64,000 nucleotides of DNA from Micromonospora inositola (GTDB lineage Bacteria; Actinomycetota; Actinomycetes; Mycobacteriales; Micromonosporaceae). Location of the stretch: positions 496,001 through 560,000 of the forward strand of contig NZ_LT607754.1 in assembly GCF_900090285.1 (NCBI RefSeq), given 5' to 3'. Under the pieces are notes generated by a model, which was not told the origin of the DNA, did not search any database, and saw only the letters and a program-made list of their open reading frames with translations. Both the position numbers and the translations under genes were made by a program. Below, piece by piece: positions 55,363 through 62,213 of this stretch; position 1 is the first letter of the stretch; each line of letters begins with the position of its first letter.

Positions 55363-56400
55363 TCACGCCGCCGCCTTGGCCGGTGCGAGGGCACGGATGT
55401 GTCCGTCGCGCAGGCCGTAGTAGACGAGGGTGAGCAGCTTGCGGGCCACCGCGACGGTGGCGATGTTGCGTCCGCGTCGCTCAGCGACCCGGGCGCGGGT
55501 GGAGGTCAGCCAGCCGGCCGTGTGCGGGACGCCGTGGGCGGCCTCGACCGCGGCCCACCGAACGAGGGTCGAGCCCTGCTTGGTGATCCGTCCCCGGTGC
55601 ACGACAAGGTCAGACTCGCGGTGCCGCGGGGTCAGCCCGGCCCACGAGGTCAGCTGCGCCGGGCCGGCGAACCGGTCGACCTCGCCGACCTCGGCGAGGA
55701 ACACCGCCCCCAGCACCGGGCCGACACCGGGGATGGCCTGGATCGCGGTGTAGCCGCGGTGCCCGGCGAGTCTGGCTCGGATCGGACCGCCGACCGCGTC
55801 GATCTCGAAACCGACCGCGTCGATCAGCCGGCACAGCGAGTTCACTCGCCCCCGATAAGCGCCGTCCAGCGGTGCCCGGGACAGCAGTTCCCGCCCGCCG
55901 ACGCCGAACAGATCCGACACCGGGAGGTGCACGCCCTGCTTGGCCAACACCGCATGCACCGATGCCTTCAACCCGCTGCGCAGGGCCACCAGCTTGGCCC
56001 GGTACCGCACCAGCTCCCGCATCTCGCGCACCGCCGGCGGGGCCACATACGCCTCCGGCAGCCTGCCCATGCGCAGCAGATCCGCCAGGTCGGCGGCGTC
56101 TCGGGCGTCGTTCTTCACCCGCCGGTAGGCGAACCCCTTCACCCCCAACGGATGCGCCAGATGCACCCGAGCGCCGGCCGCGGTCAACACATCCGCGGCC
56201 CAGTACCAGCCATAGGTCGCCTCCAGGACCACTTCGGGATCCGGGCCGGCCTTCGCGATTTCCAACCCGAGCGCGACCGGGTCATTGTCGATGCGCACCG
56301 TGTCGAGCTTGTCGCCCGCCTCGGTCATCCGCACGATCACCGACCTGCGGCGGTGCAGATCGATACCCACGACCTGCCGGCCGTCGTGCTCTGCCTGCAT
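55363..56400 (-). CDS. IS110 family transposase
   Basis: This 345-residue DEDD transposase has an N-terminal RuvC-like domain with VVGIDLHRRRSVIVRM (first Asp), VVLEATYGWYWAADVL (Glu) and VKNDARDAADLADLLRM (two Asp). The C-terminal Tnp domain has AIQAIPGVGPVLGAVFLAEV and the serine-containing TSWAGLTPRHRES. ATG 56400 has GGAGG upstream. All the catalytic residues that I can place appear intact, so the element may be active. Confidence 0.95.
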   Translation of the reverse strand: MQAEHDGRQVVGIDLHRRRSVIVRMTEAGDKLDTVRIDNDPVALGLEIAKAGPDPEVVLEATYGWYWAADVLTAAGARVHLAHPLGVKGFAYRRVKNDARDAADLADLLRMGRLPEAYVAPPAVREMRELVRYRAKLVALRSGLKASVHAVLAKQGVHLPVSDLFGVGGRELLSRAPLDGAYRGRVNSLCRLIDAVGFEIDAVGGPIRARLAGHRGYTAIQAIPGVGPVLGAVFLAEVGEVDRFAGPAQLTSWAGLTPRHRESDLVVHRGRITKQGSTLVRWAAVEAAHGVPHTAGWLTSTRARVAERRGRNIATVAVARKLLTLVYYGLRDGHIRALAPAKAAA

Positions 56401-57156
56401 GAGGGGCCTCCTTCGTCGTGAGACGTGAGCACCCCGAGCATCCCGCCTGGGACCCACGAGGAGCGAGGCCCCGCTCCTTCATGCCATCAAGCGGACCTTG
56501 ACGCAGGTTCGGACGCTGGCGGGTCGGGCGGTGGTCTGCTCGGCTTGCCCGGGTCGATGGCAGGCGGGATGGCCTACCGCAACCACCCACGGACCCGGCA
56601 GCTGCCGACGATCTTCGGCCATCCTGGAGCCGGAGCGCCCCCGCCGGAGGCGCCGTAGCCGCAACCCCGCGACCGCCGCCAGCTCGCCGACGCGGCCAGC
56701 GTGCGCTCCCCTGCGCCGCGCGGGTCCTGGCCGCGCGGCTTGGCCGGCTGACGGCCCACCACCTCACCCGTCAACGGTCTGTCGTTCTGCGGCGGCCCTT
56801 CGGGCTTTCCGCTGTCCGCGCCAGCCGCCGGGCACAGGCGTGACGGCCGCAAAGCGACAGCGGCAGCGGCCGGCGCGCGCCCAGGCGGCGGCGCGTGCGG
56901 CCCGTTCAGGGCCGCCTTGAAGACGTACAGAAACTTTGAACAACTACGCCGGCAGCCGCCGGCAGCCGGCCGTGTCAGGTCTCGGCACCTGCGTGACACG
57001 GCGGTCTCAGGACCTGCGTGACACTCCGCTCCCTGACCACGCCGACCGCGGGGCCGAGCCCACAACCCATGGGGTCCGCTGTCCCTTGACGCCCTGCGGT
57101 TCAGTTCCTAGCTTTGTCGGTCATGAGCTGGAGCGAGGAAACGGGCAGATCAGACC
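56401..57156. other. 756-bp gap: IS end, hairpins, repeat fragment, transposon-end motif
   Basis: After the transposase start and the right inverted repeat (56467-56482) comes GC-rich DNA without a credible gene. At 56897-56930 is a fragment of the dispersed island repeat (GCGGCCCGTTCAGGGCCGCC then TTGAAGACGTACAG), also seen at the end of copy B. Two copies of a GTGTCACGCAGGT-type motif follow at 56981-57024. The gap ends at the start of the gene at 57157. Confidence 0.6.
56981..57024 (-). repeat. Paired transposon-end-like repeats, family GTGTCACGCAGGT, left
   Basis: On the minus strand, GTGTCACGCAGGTCCTGAGAC is followed 25 bp further by GTGTCACGCAGGTGCCGAG. The inverted counterpart lies at 57677-57725. 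The two ends enclose about 0.65 kb with one small gene and no transposase. Confidence 0.75.
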
Positions 57157-57627
57157 GTGGATAGCGTCAGGTTGACGGAGGCGCTCGGCTATACGGTCGG
57201 CGACCTGCTCATGATCTCAGCCGAGGCGTTCGACGCACGGGTCGTCAGGACCACACCCCAGCGCCTGACCATTGACTGGCCATGGTGGGAGGCTGACCCC
57301 GAGTCAGCCAACTCCTGGGACTGCACCATCGGCTTCCCTCGCGACCCTGAGGCTCACGGCTGGCGCAATACACCCTGGCGACTGGAGCCCGACGCCTCCG
57401 AACTCCAAGCTGGTGACCCTTGTTTCGTGGGCATCCCACCGACGGAAATGCGGGTTACTGCGATCGAGAGGTTCGACCCTCCGGCCGACTTCGGAGTCCT
57501 ACCCCGGCCGGACTACGTGCTTGAGGTGGGTCCTGTCGAAGCGATCGAGGACCAAGAAGCGGGGTACGTCCTCTACCTCAACAGCCAAGAGCCGATCGAC
57601 ATCGAAGTCCTTGCGAACCCCAGTTAA
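57157..57627 (+). CDS. Small acidic hypothetical protein between inverted transposon ends
   Basis: This 156-residue acidic protein starts at GTG 57157, with a GAGCGAGGAAACGGG stretch upstream. It is Trp- and Pro-rich (TIDWPWWEADPESANSWDCT; GFPRDPEAHGWRNTPWRLEP), with an ordered C-terminal segment (PDYVLEVGPVEAIEDQEAGY). I do not recognise a family. It is the only gene between inverted paired repeats at 56981 and 57677, so it looks like mobilised cargo. Confidence 0.65.
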   Translation: MDSVRLTEALGYTVGDLLMISAEAFDARVVRTTPQRLTIDWPWWEADPESANSWDCTIGFPRDPEAHGWRNTPWRLEPDASELQAGDPCFVGIPPTEMRVTAIERFDPPADFGVLPRPDYVLEVGPVEAIEDQEAGYVLYLNSQEPIDIEVLANPS

Positions 57628-57676
57628 CCAGGGCATCCACGAGCGCTGCCCCCACTCAAAGATCGTCTAGCCGGAC

Positions 57677-57725
57677 GTGTCACCCACGTCCTGAGACTGA
57701 TCTGCCATCACGCACGTCCTGAGAC
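57677..57725 (+). repeat. Paired transposon-end-like repeats, family GTGTCACGCAGGT, right
   Basis: GTGTCACCCACGTCCTGAGAC at 57677 is followed 28 bp later by ATCACGCACGTCCTGAGAC. It is the inverted partner of the pair at 56981-57024. Confidence 0.75.
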
Positions 57726-57753
57726 CCGACATTCGGCAGCCGGCCGGTGTCCC

Positions 57754-57797
57754 GTCACGAGACATGGTTGACAGGGCGGGTTCACCAGATGCTTGAC
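57754..57797 (-). repeat. Paired transposon-end-like repeats, family GTCAAGCAT, right
   Basis: On the minus strand, GTCAAGCATCTGGTGAAC is followed 25 bp further by GTCAACCATGTCTCGTGAC. It is inverted relative to the pair at 51846-51890 and lies 29 bases from the GTGTCAC-family end, giving a nested or compound arrangement. Confidence 0.65.
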
Positions 57798-57857
57798 ATG
57801 ATCGTCGGCTTACTGCTGGGGCGGCGACGGAACGGCTTCCCTGGCAAAGTGGCCGAT

Positions 57858-58445
57858 ATGCCGGACAGCCATAGCAGCGATTCGCACGAGGTCAACGCCA
57901 CTATCCACATCGAGCCGCACGACGCCGCCTGGGCCGAGCGGTTCGACGAGGAGGCCAGCGTGATCAGCCGGACCATCGGTCCCTGGATCACTGGCGGTGT
58001 CCACCACGTCGGCAGCACAGCAGTGCCCGGGCTCGCCGCCAAGCCGGTCATCGACATCATGGTTGGCGTCGCGGACCTGGAGTTGTCGCGCCCCTGCATC
58101 GAACTGCTGAAGCCGCTGAGCTACCGCTACTGGCCCTATCTCGCTGAGGCCATGCACTGGTTCTGCAAGCCACGCCCCAGCCACCGGACCCATTACCTGC
58201 ACCTGGTACCGACCGGCTCGCCGCGTTACGTCAACGTCTTGGCCTTCCGGGACTACCTACGAGCCCATCCCGACGCCCGTGCCGACTACGAAGCCCTCAA
58301 GCGAGACCTGGCAGACCGCTATCCGAACGACCGTGAGGCGTACACCGAGGGCAAGACTGACCTGATCGGGAAGCTGACCGAAGCGGCTCGGGCGCGGGCC
58401 ACACCCAGAGACATGAAGATCAGCAAGCCCAGCAGCACAACGTAA
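57858..58445 (+). CDS. GrpB family protein, second copy
   Basis: This 195-residue protein has the GrpB core IHIEPHDAAWAERFDEEASV, then HHVGSTAVPGLAAKPVIDIM and RTHYLHLVPTGSPRYVNVLA, then FRDYLRAHPDARADYEALKR. It is clearly related to, but diverged from, the GrpB gene at 54254. I chose ATG 57858; the upstream open frame reads through a transposon-end repeat. Confidence 0.88.
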   Translation: MPDSHSSDSHEVNATIHIEPHDAAWAERFDEEASVISRTIGPWITGGVHHVGSTAVPGLAAKPVIDIMVGVADLELSRPCIELLKPLSYRYWPYLAEAMHWFCKPRPSHRTHYLHLVPTGSPRYVNVLAFRDYLRAHPDARADYEALKRDLADRYPNDREAYTEGKTDLIGKLTEAARARATPRDMKISKPSSTT

Positions 58446-58492
58446 CCGCCGGCCCCGGTCCACCTCGTCAATCGGTGCGTCTTCTAGACCGA

Positions 58493-58511
58493 GCGTCAAG
58501 CATGTGGTGGG
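58493..58511 (+). repeat. Single transposon-end-like unit, family GTCAAGCAT
   Basis: GTCAAGCATGTGGTGGGAC occurs once here, followed by TAGACATCGG. It matches the units at 51846-51890 but has no second unit 25 bp away, so this end is decayed or truncated. Confidence 0.6.
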
Positions 58512-58569
58512 ACTAGACATCGGCAGCCGGCCGGCTCACCTCGGCGGCTGGGTCGCCGCTTCTGCCAGA

Positions 58570-58839
58570 ATGGGTGCCGTGGGAACCGGCCCAGAAACGA
58601 CCGCGGAGTGGTGGACGACCTCCGACGTTGCCTCGTACCTCGGGGTGAAGGTGGCGACCGTGATCAACTACCGGAAGCGGGGCCAGATGCCGGAGCCTGA
58701 TCCGACGGTCGGACGTACCCACATGTGGCGGCCGAGCCGAGTGATCTCCTGGCATGAGAGCCGCCCTCGCCCTGGCGTCGGTGGTCGGCCAGTCCGAGCA
58801 GAGACAGACGACAGCGCGGACGGTGTCAGCTCGCGCTGA
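58570..58839 (+). CDS. Small MerR/excisionase-type HTH protein
   Basis: This 89-residue protein has a single winged HTH (EWWTTSDVASYLGVKVATVI then NYRKRGQMPEPDPT and WRPSRVISWHESRP), as in HTH_17/excisionase-like proteins. The C-terminal 20 residues are disordered. ATG 58570 is followed by an in-frame GTG that could also serve. It could be a recombination-directionality factor of the integrative element, or a DNA-reading regulator from another context. Confidence 0.75.
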   Translation: MGAVGTGPETTAEWWTTSDVASYLGVKVATVINYRKRGQMPEPDPTVGRTHMWRPSRVISWHESRPRPGVGGRPVRAETDDSADGVSSR

Positions 58840-59311
58840 GCGCTCGCACCTCGTCGAGGTAGGAGACCGCCTCCGGCTCGTGGGGGTACCTCTCCCGCAG
58901 AAGAGTCGCCAACTCCTTAGAGCACATGAGCAACGACGGAAGCGACTTCCGATCGCCCGCTAGTGCGCGGCGTCCGTACGAGACTGCGCGCTCCAGGTCG
59001 CCCGATCGCGCCGCCACCACCCCGAGAGTGATCCGCGCTTCGGCGTTACGCATGGGCTTACGTTCCGTGCCGTCCGGGCCGGTCGAAGAGCGGATAACCT
59101 CCCGCGCGTACATCTCTGCTAGGCGGTCCTCGCCAGCGAGGCGGTAGCAGTCCATGGCGTAGAAGTCGAACTTCGCCGGGTCCGCCACGAAGTGGTGATC
59201 GGGGTCCTCCGGGTACGGAAGGGATTCAAGCAATGCCCTCCCCCGGTCCAGGGCTGTCTCCACCTGCCGCCTGTCACCCAACCTTGCCCACGCCTTGGCT
59301 CGCTGCGCAAG
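58826..59311 (-). pseudogene. Truncated TPR-containing regulator (C-terminal part)
   Basis: The minus strand encodes about 160 residues resembling the C-terminal TPR region of large actinomycete XRE-type regulators: KAWARLGDRRQVETALDRGR, DPAKFDFYAMDCYRLAGEDR, RNAEARITLGVVAARSGDLE and KSLPSLLMCSKELATLLRER. Its N-terminal part is missing; upstream the sequence switches abruptly to the integrase tail. It therefore lacks the DNA-binding domain and a native start. Confidence 0.8.
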
Positions 59312-59434
59312 ATCGCGGTGACCATGAACATCTACGGGCACGTCATGCCGGCGATGCAGCAGGAGGCGGCAGGCCACATGGACGCGGCGCTCAGCGAGCC
59401 GGAAGCGGAGGCGGGTGATGACGCTGACGAGTGA
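59312..59434 (+). pseudogene. Tyrosine recombinase (integrase) fragment, C-terminal tail
   Basis: Forty codons, IAVTMNIYGHVMPAMQQEAA to DDADE and TGA at 59432, match the end of a tyrosine recombinase, with the catalytic Tyr in MNIYGHV. Everything upstream is replaced by the truncated regulator. It lies 85 bases before the second tRNA-Lys fragment. The fragment at 51962 is the earlier catalytic segment, next to the first att copy; the two do not overlap. Confidence 0.85.
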
Positions 59435-59438
59435 CACG

Positions 59439-59459
59439 GTTGCTGTCGCCGTTGCTGTC
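59439..59459 (+). repeat. Integrase arm-like direct repeats, right set
   Basis: GTTGCTGTC occurs twice with 12-base spacing, immediately after the integrase stop codon. It is identical to the doublet at 52312-52332. Confidence 0.6.
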
Positions 59460-59475
59460 ACTCACCCGGAAACGA

Positions 59476-59513
59476 CATCTGGGCACCCACCCGTGAGGGT
59501 GAATGCCCAGATG
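59476..59513. terminator. Hairpin between integrase tail and att copy 2
   Basis: A perfect 10-bp inverted repeat (CATCTGGGCA / TGCCCAGATG) with an inner CACCC/GGGTG pairing lies five bases before the tRNA fragment. It takes the same position as the hairpin before the first att copy. Confidence 0.7.
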
Positions 59514-59518
59514 ATTGC

Positions 59519-59563
59519 TGGTGCGCCGCCAGGGACTCGAACCCCGAACCCGCGGACTAAGAG
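59519..59563 (-). other. Attachment-site-like 3' fragment of tRNA-Lys(CUU), copy 2
   Basis: This 45-base segment matches 52182-52226 except for one position (loop CTCTTAG in place of CTCTTAA). It has the same orientation, and again the 5' half of the tRNA is missing. The intact tRNA gene must therefore lie elsewhere, probably to the right of this window. Confidence 0.9.
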
Positions 59564-60286
59564 AAGATCGCGGATGCCGGGTCAGAGGACCGGGTGCCTG
59601 GTCGCACGGTCGGGATGTGTCGCTGCTGTCGTTCTTGGCGGACCCGCTGGACTGTACCGCTGGCTGTACAGCCATGCACCGTCGACCTTCTGATTCGTAG
59701 CCGCGGCCGGGTTGTCTGGTTCCGTGCAGGAGCGTCGGCAACTACTGGTGGAAGCGCTCTACTCGTCCGCTGCTGCGTGGGCCTGTCCAGCGCCGTTGCT
59801 GTCACCCGTTGCTGGGCCAACGCACACTCGTGGCTCATCAGCGAGGCGGTCATCCTGATCTTCGTGGTAATAGTCGTGTCCGATCTGCTCAAATAACCCG
59901 CCTTCGCTTGGACGTCAATCGCCGAGCGCGGGTTGGCATGCATCCCCGTTGATCAACCAGCCCGGTAGTTCATGGGGCGCGTGGGGCCGTGGAGACGTCG
60001 CGGAGGATGTAGCGCGGCTGTTTGGGCTGATCTCTGAGGAGGGCCGGGGTTCGGGGCGGAGCCCTGAGGTTTTAAGGGTCTTGTCGTCCGTCAGCGTGGC
60101 CGGCCGGCCCGGCCGATGCTGGCCGGAGGTCGCCAGCAGGCCGGGGCCGGGCCGGCGCGGCCCGCTATACGGGCCGCCTTGAAGACGTACAGCGGGCGAT
60201 GGTCGACCGGATGATGAAGACCTCGGCGGTGCATGGCGTGACCTCACCGGAGCGGTCCGGCAGGAGTCGGATCGCAGGCGTCTTGG
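59564..60286. other. Gap right of att copy 2, no convincing gene
   Basis: Open frames here are short and show no codon bias. A variant arm-like doublet (GTTGCTGTC at 59795, GTTGCTGGG at 59808) lies about 230 bp to the right of the att copy, in line with the left end of a further integrated element. Copy B of the dispersed repeat occupies 60025-60193. The rest up to 60286 holds the 3' flank of the FUSC-like gene. Confidence 0.5.
60025..60193. repeat. Dispersed accessory-island repeat, copy B (short form)
   Basis: This contains the first blocks of the repeat (the GGGGTTCGGGGCGGAGCCC hairpin, a CTGGCCGGAGGTCGCCAGCA block, and the second GC hairpin), then diverges at GCCGCCTTGAAGACGTACAG instead of continuing into AATTCGGCAAC. 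The alternative ending is also present at 56910-56930. The repeat is therefore modular. Confidence 0.8.
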
Positions 60287-61396
60287 CTAGACGTCGGCCT
60301 TTAGGCCCGCCTGCTTGTTCGCCTCGGCTTGTGGCAGTCCGGACGCTTGGAGCAGGTCACTGGCGACAGCGCGCACTCGCGTGGCGACCACTGTCCCGGA
60401 GAACTCGACGCCTTCGGCGCATGCCTCGTTGACGTCTTTGATCGCCTGCTGTGCCCGCGCGCGCGGAGGATCCGGCTCGCCGCCGGCGAGGAAGTCACGG
60501 TACAGGAGCCTCAGCGCCTGGCCGAGGTGCTCGATCGACGCGGGAAGGCCGGCCGGCACTGGCTCACCGGCGCGTATGGTCGCCGTCGCCCACTGCAGCA
60601 TCTCGCATGCGCTGCTGTAGGCGTCTTCGAGGTGCTCGGCGGCGTGCTGGTACCGGCGCAGCATGCCGAGTCGTCGTCTTCGCCACGGTGAGAGGACCAC
60701 GACCTGCTGCGCTGCCTCGACCAGCTCGGACGTCTTCTGTCTTTGCTCCCATGCGGCGGAGAAGCGTTGTAGGGCGTCCTCGGCCTGTTGAAGGTCACGG
60801 TGGGTCAGTGCGTCGGCGCTAGCGGTCAGTTCACGGGCGAAGGCATCCACCGTCGGACGGACGGTGCGATGTGCGACGCGCATCGGGTTGAGTGGCAGGA
60901 TCAGGTACGCGACGGCGATGGCGACCACACCACCGACTACCGCACTTTCCGTTTTCGACACAACCAGATCCGGTCCTTGCGCCACCGATCCCAACAGCAA
61001 GGCTGTGCCGCCTGCCTGCGCCGTGACCGCGCCGGTGCCCCGAACCGCGACTGCCGCCGAGATGGCCACTGCCACGACCACGCCCGTTAGTGCCGGCCCT
61101 GCCCCGATCGTCCGTGTGATCAAATGCGCGACCACCGCCCCCACGATCACCCCGGCAATGACCTCCAGCGTCCGCCTGATCCGATTACCGATGGCTCCCG
61201 CGATCGTGCCGACCGCGACGGCGGGCGCGAACAACGGCTCCGCATTGTGCAGCACATCGCGCGTGATGAACCAGGACAGCTCGGCCGCCAAACCCGCCTG
61301 CGCCGCGACGATGAGGTACGTGCGAAGGCGCTCGTACACATCTCGGCCTGTCCGCCGTACGCTCTCCCGCGAAGTGCTCCGAAGCCGGCTGAGCAC
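60287..61396 (-). CDS. FUSC-type (aromatic acid exporter-like) membrane protein
   Basis: This 369-residue protein has a membrane half with about five to six helices (RTYLIVAAQAGLAAELSWFI, the GIVGAVVAHLI region, VVAVAISAAVAVRGTGAVTA) and a soluble helical half (residues about 190-360). The motif APAVAVGTIAGAIGNRIRRT resembles the FUSC/ArAE family GxxxGN-R signature. It is half the length of AaeB-type exporters, as is usual in actinobacteria. The start is GTG 61396 with GGAGGTGA upstream. The substrate is unknown. Confidence 0.85.
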   Translation of the reverse strand: MLSRLRSTSRESVRRTGRDVYERLRTYLIVAAQAGLAAELSWFITRDVLHNAEPLFAPAVAVGTIAGAIGNRIRRTLEVIAGVIVGAVVAHLITRTIGAGPALTGVVVAVAISAAVAVRGTGAVTAQAGGTALLLGSVAQGPDLVVSKTESAVVGGVVAIAVAYLILPLNPMRVAHRTVRPTVDAFARELTASADALTHRDLQQAEDALQRFSAAWEQRQKTSELVEAAQQVVVLSPWRRRRLGMLRRYQHAAEHLEDAYSSACEMLQWATATIRAGEPVPAGLPASIEHLGQALRLLYRDFLAGGEPDPPRARAQQAIKDVNEACAEGVEFSGTVVATRVRAVASDLLQASGLPQAEANKQAGLKADV

Positions 61397-61843
61397 CTTT
61401 CACCTCCGCGAGTCCATCGGCTGCCCAACGACATCGTCCTATGCCAACAGACGTTGCATGCTCGAGATCCCTGAATTGTCGATGTCCGGCTGCCTACTGG
61501 CCTGGCCGCCTGGTCGCGGTGGTCTCTCGTGGCCTCGGCTGGCCCCTGAATGCTTCGCGTCCGCTGCACTTCGAGCTGGCGGCCGAGCAGCTGGCCGCGT
61601 TCAGGGCGGGACAACTGTGGGTGCTGTCCGTATCTGTTGGGTGCATTCCGTAGCAGTCGAGCCGGATCTTCGCGGTTGCTGAGCTCCGGGCTGTTGAAGC
61701 GGATCTCCTCGTCGGGCAGTCGCCAGACCGTCCAGCCTCCCCGGACGGGGACAAGGTGGAGCGCCCTACCGGACGAACGACCTTGGCCCCGTCCGGGGAG
61801 GCTGGTAGCCCTTGTGGTGCCTGGCGAGGTGAGCCGCGGCGGC
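61397..61843. other. Gap with a possible small-protein remnant
   Basis: No complete gene is evident. On the minus strand, about 61680-61800, the translation ALHLVPVRGGWTVWRLPDEE followed by IRFNSPELSN looks like the start of a small DUF2188-like protein, but it is not extended by a credible C-terminus. The rest holds no recognisable signal. It ends at copy C of the dispersed repeat. Confidence 0.3.
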
Positions 61844-62163
61844 ATCTCTGAGGAGGGCCGGGGTTCGGGGCGGAGCCCCGAGGTCTTCCTGGGTCCTGGC
61901 CGTCCTAAAGGTGGCCGGCTGGCCCGGCCGATGCCGGCCGGAGGTCGCCAGCAGGCCGGGGCCGGGCCGGCGCGGCCCGCTTTGCGGGCCGCCTTGATCT
62001 GATAGAGCGGAATTCGGCAACTTCATCCGGCGAGCATCCGTCCGGCGAGCATCCGGCGAGCATCCGGCGAGCTGTCGAGATGCAGATGTCCTCCGTCGAC
62101 TGATGCGCGACAGTCGTCCGCCAACTGATCTGCGACAGCCGAGCGCGGATCGCGGCAGATGTG
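61844..62163. repeat. Dispersed accessory-island repeat, copy C (long form)
   Basis: This longest copy carries every block of copy A. It also has an insertion of tandem 11-bp units GGCGAGCATCC at 62029, 62044 and 62055, and a degenerate one at 62066. It ends with the 25-bp-spaced pair of CTGATSYGCGACA motifs (about 62100-62137) and CGCGGCAGATGTG. It lies directly upstream of the gene at 62214, as copy A lies upstream of 48726. Confidence 0.8.
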
Positions 62164-62213
62164 TGCGACCGCTGGCCGGCGCGGCTCGTTGAAGGCTGTG
62201 GAAGGATGCCGCG

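Larger units (their letters stand above)
54964..56482 (-). mobile_element. IS110-family element, IS1111-like arrangement
   Basis: A single IS110-type transposase gene lies between perfect 16-bp inverted repeats (ATGAAGGAGCGGGGCC at 54964-54979, complement at 56467-56482). About 80 bases separate the repeat from the start codon but about 390 bases lie after the stop, a long non-coding 3' flank. IS1111-group members have subterminal inverted repeats and carry their guide (bridge/seek) RNA in that flank. The exact ends cannot be fixed without an empty site. Confidence 0.7.

Noticed and set aside
58570..58839. Certain excisionase of the integrated element
   Set aside because: The HTH is of the right type and near an integrase tail, but the same fold occurs in many unrelated small regulators, so I kept a neutral call.
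59594..59896. 100-codon open frame ending in a hydrophobic segment
   Set aside because: No ribosome binding site, codon use unlike neighbours, and it spans the arm-like repeats; the hydrophobic end could be chance in lower-GC DNA.
62027..62076. Possible CRISPR-like repeat array
   Set aside because: Units are 11 bp, contiguous and without spacers, and no cas gene is present; it is a short tandem repeat within a dispersed element.
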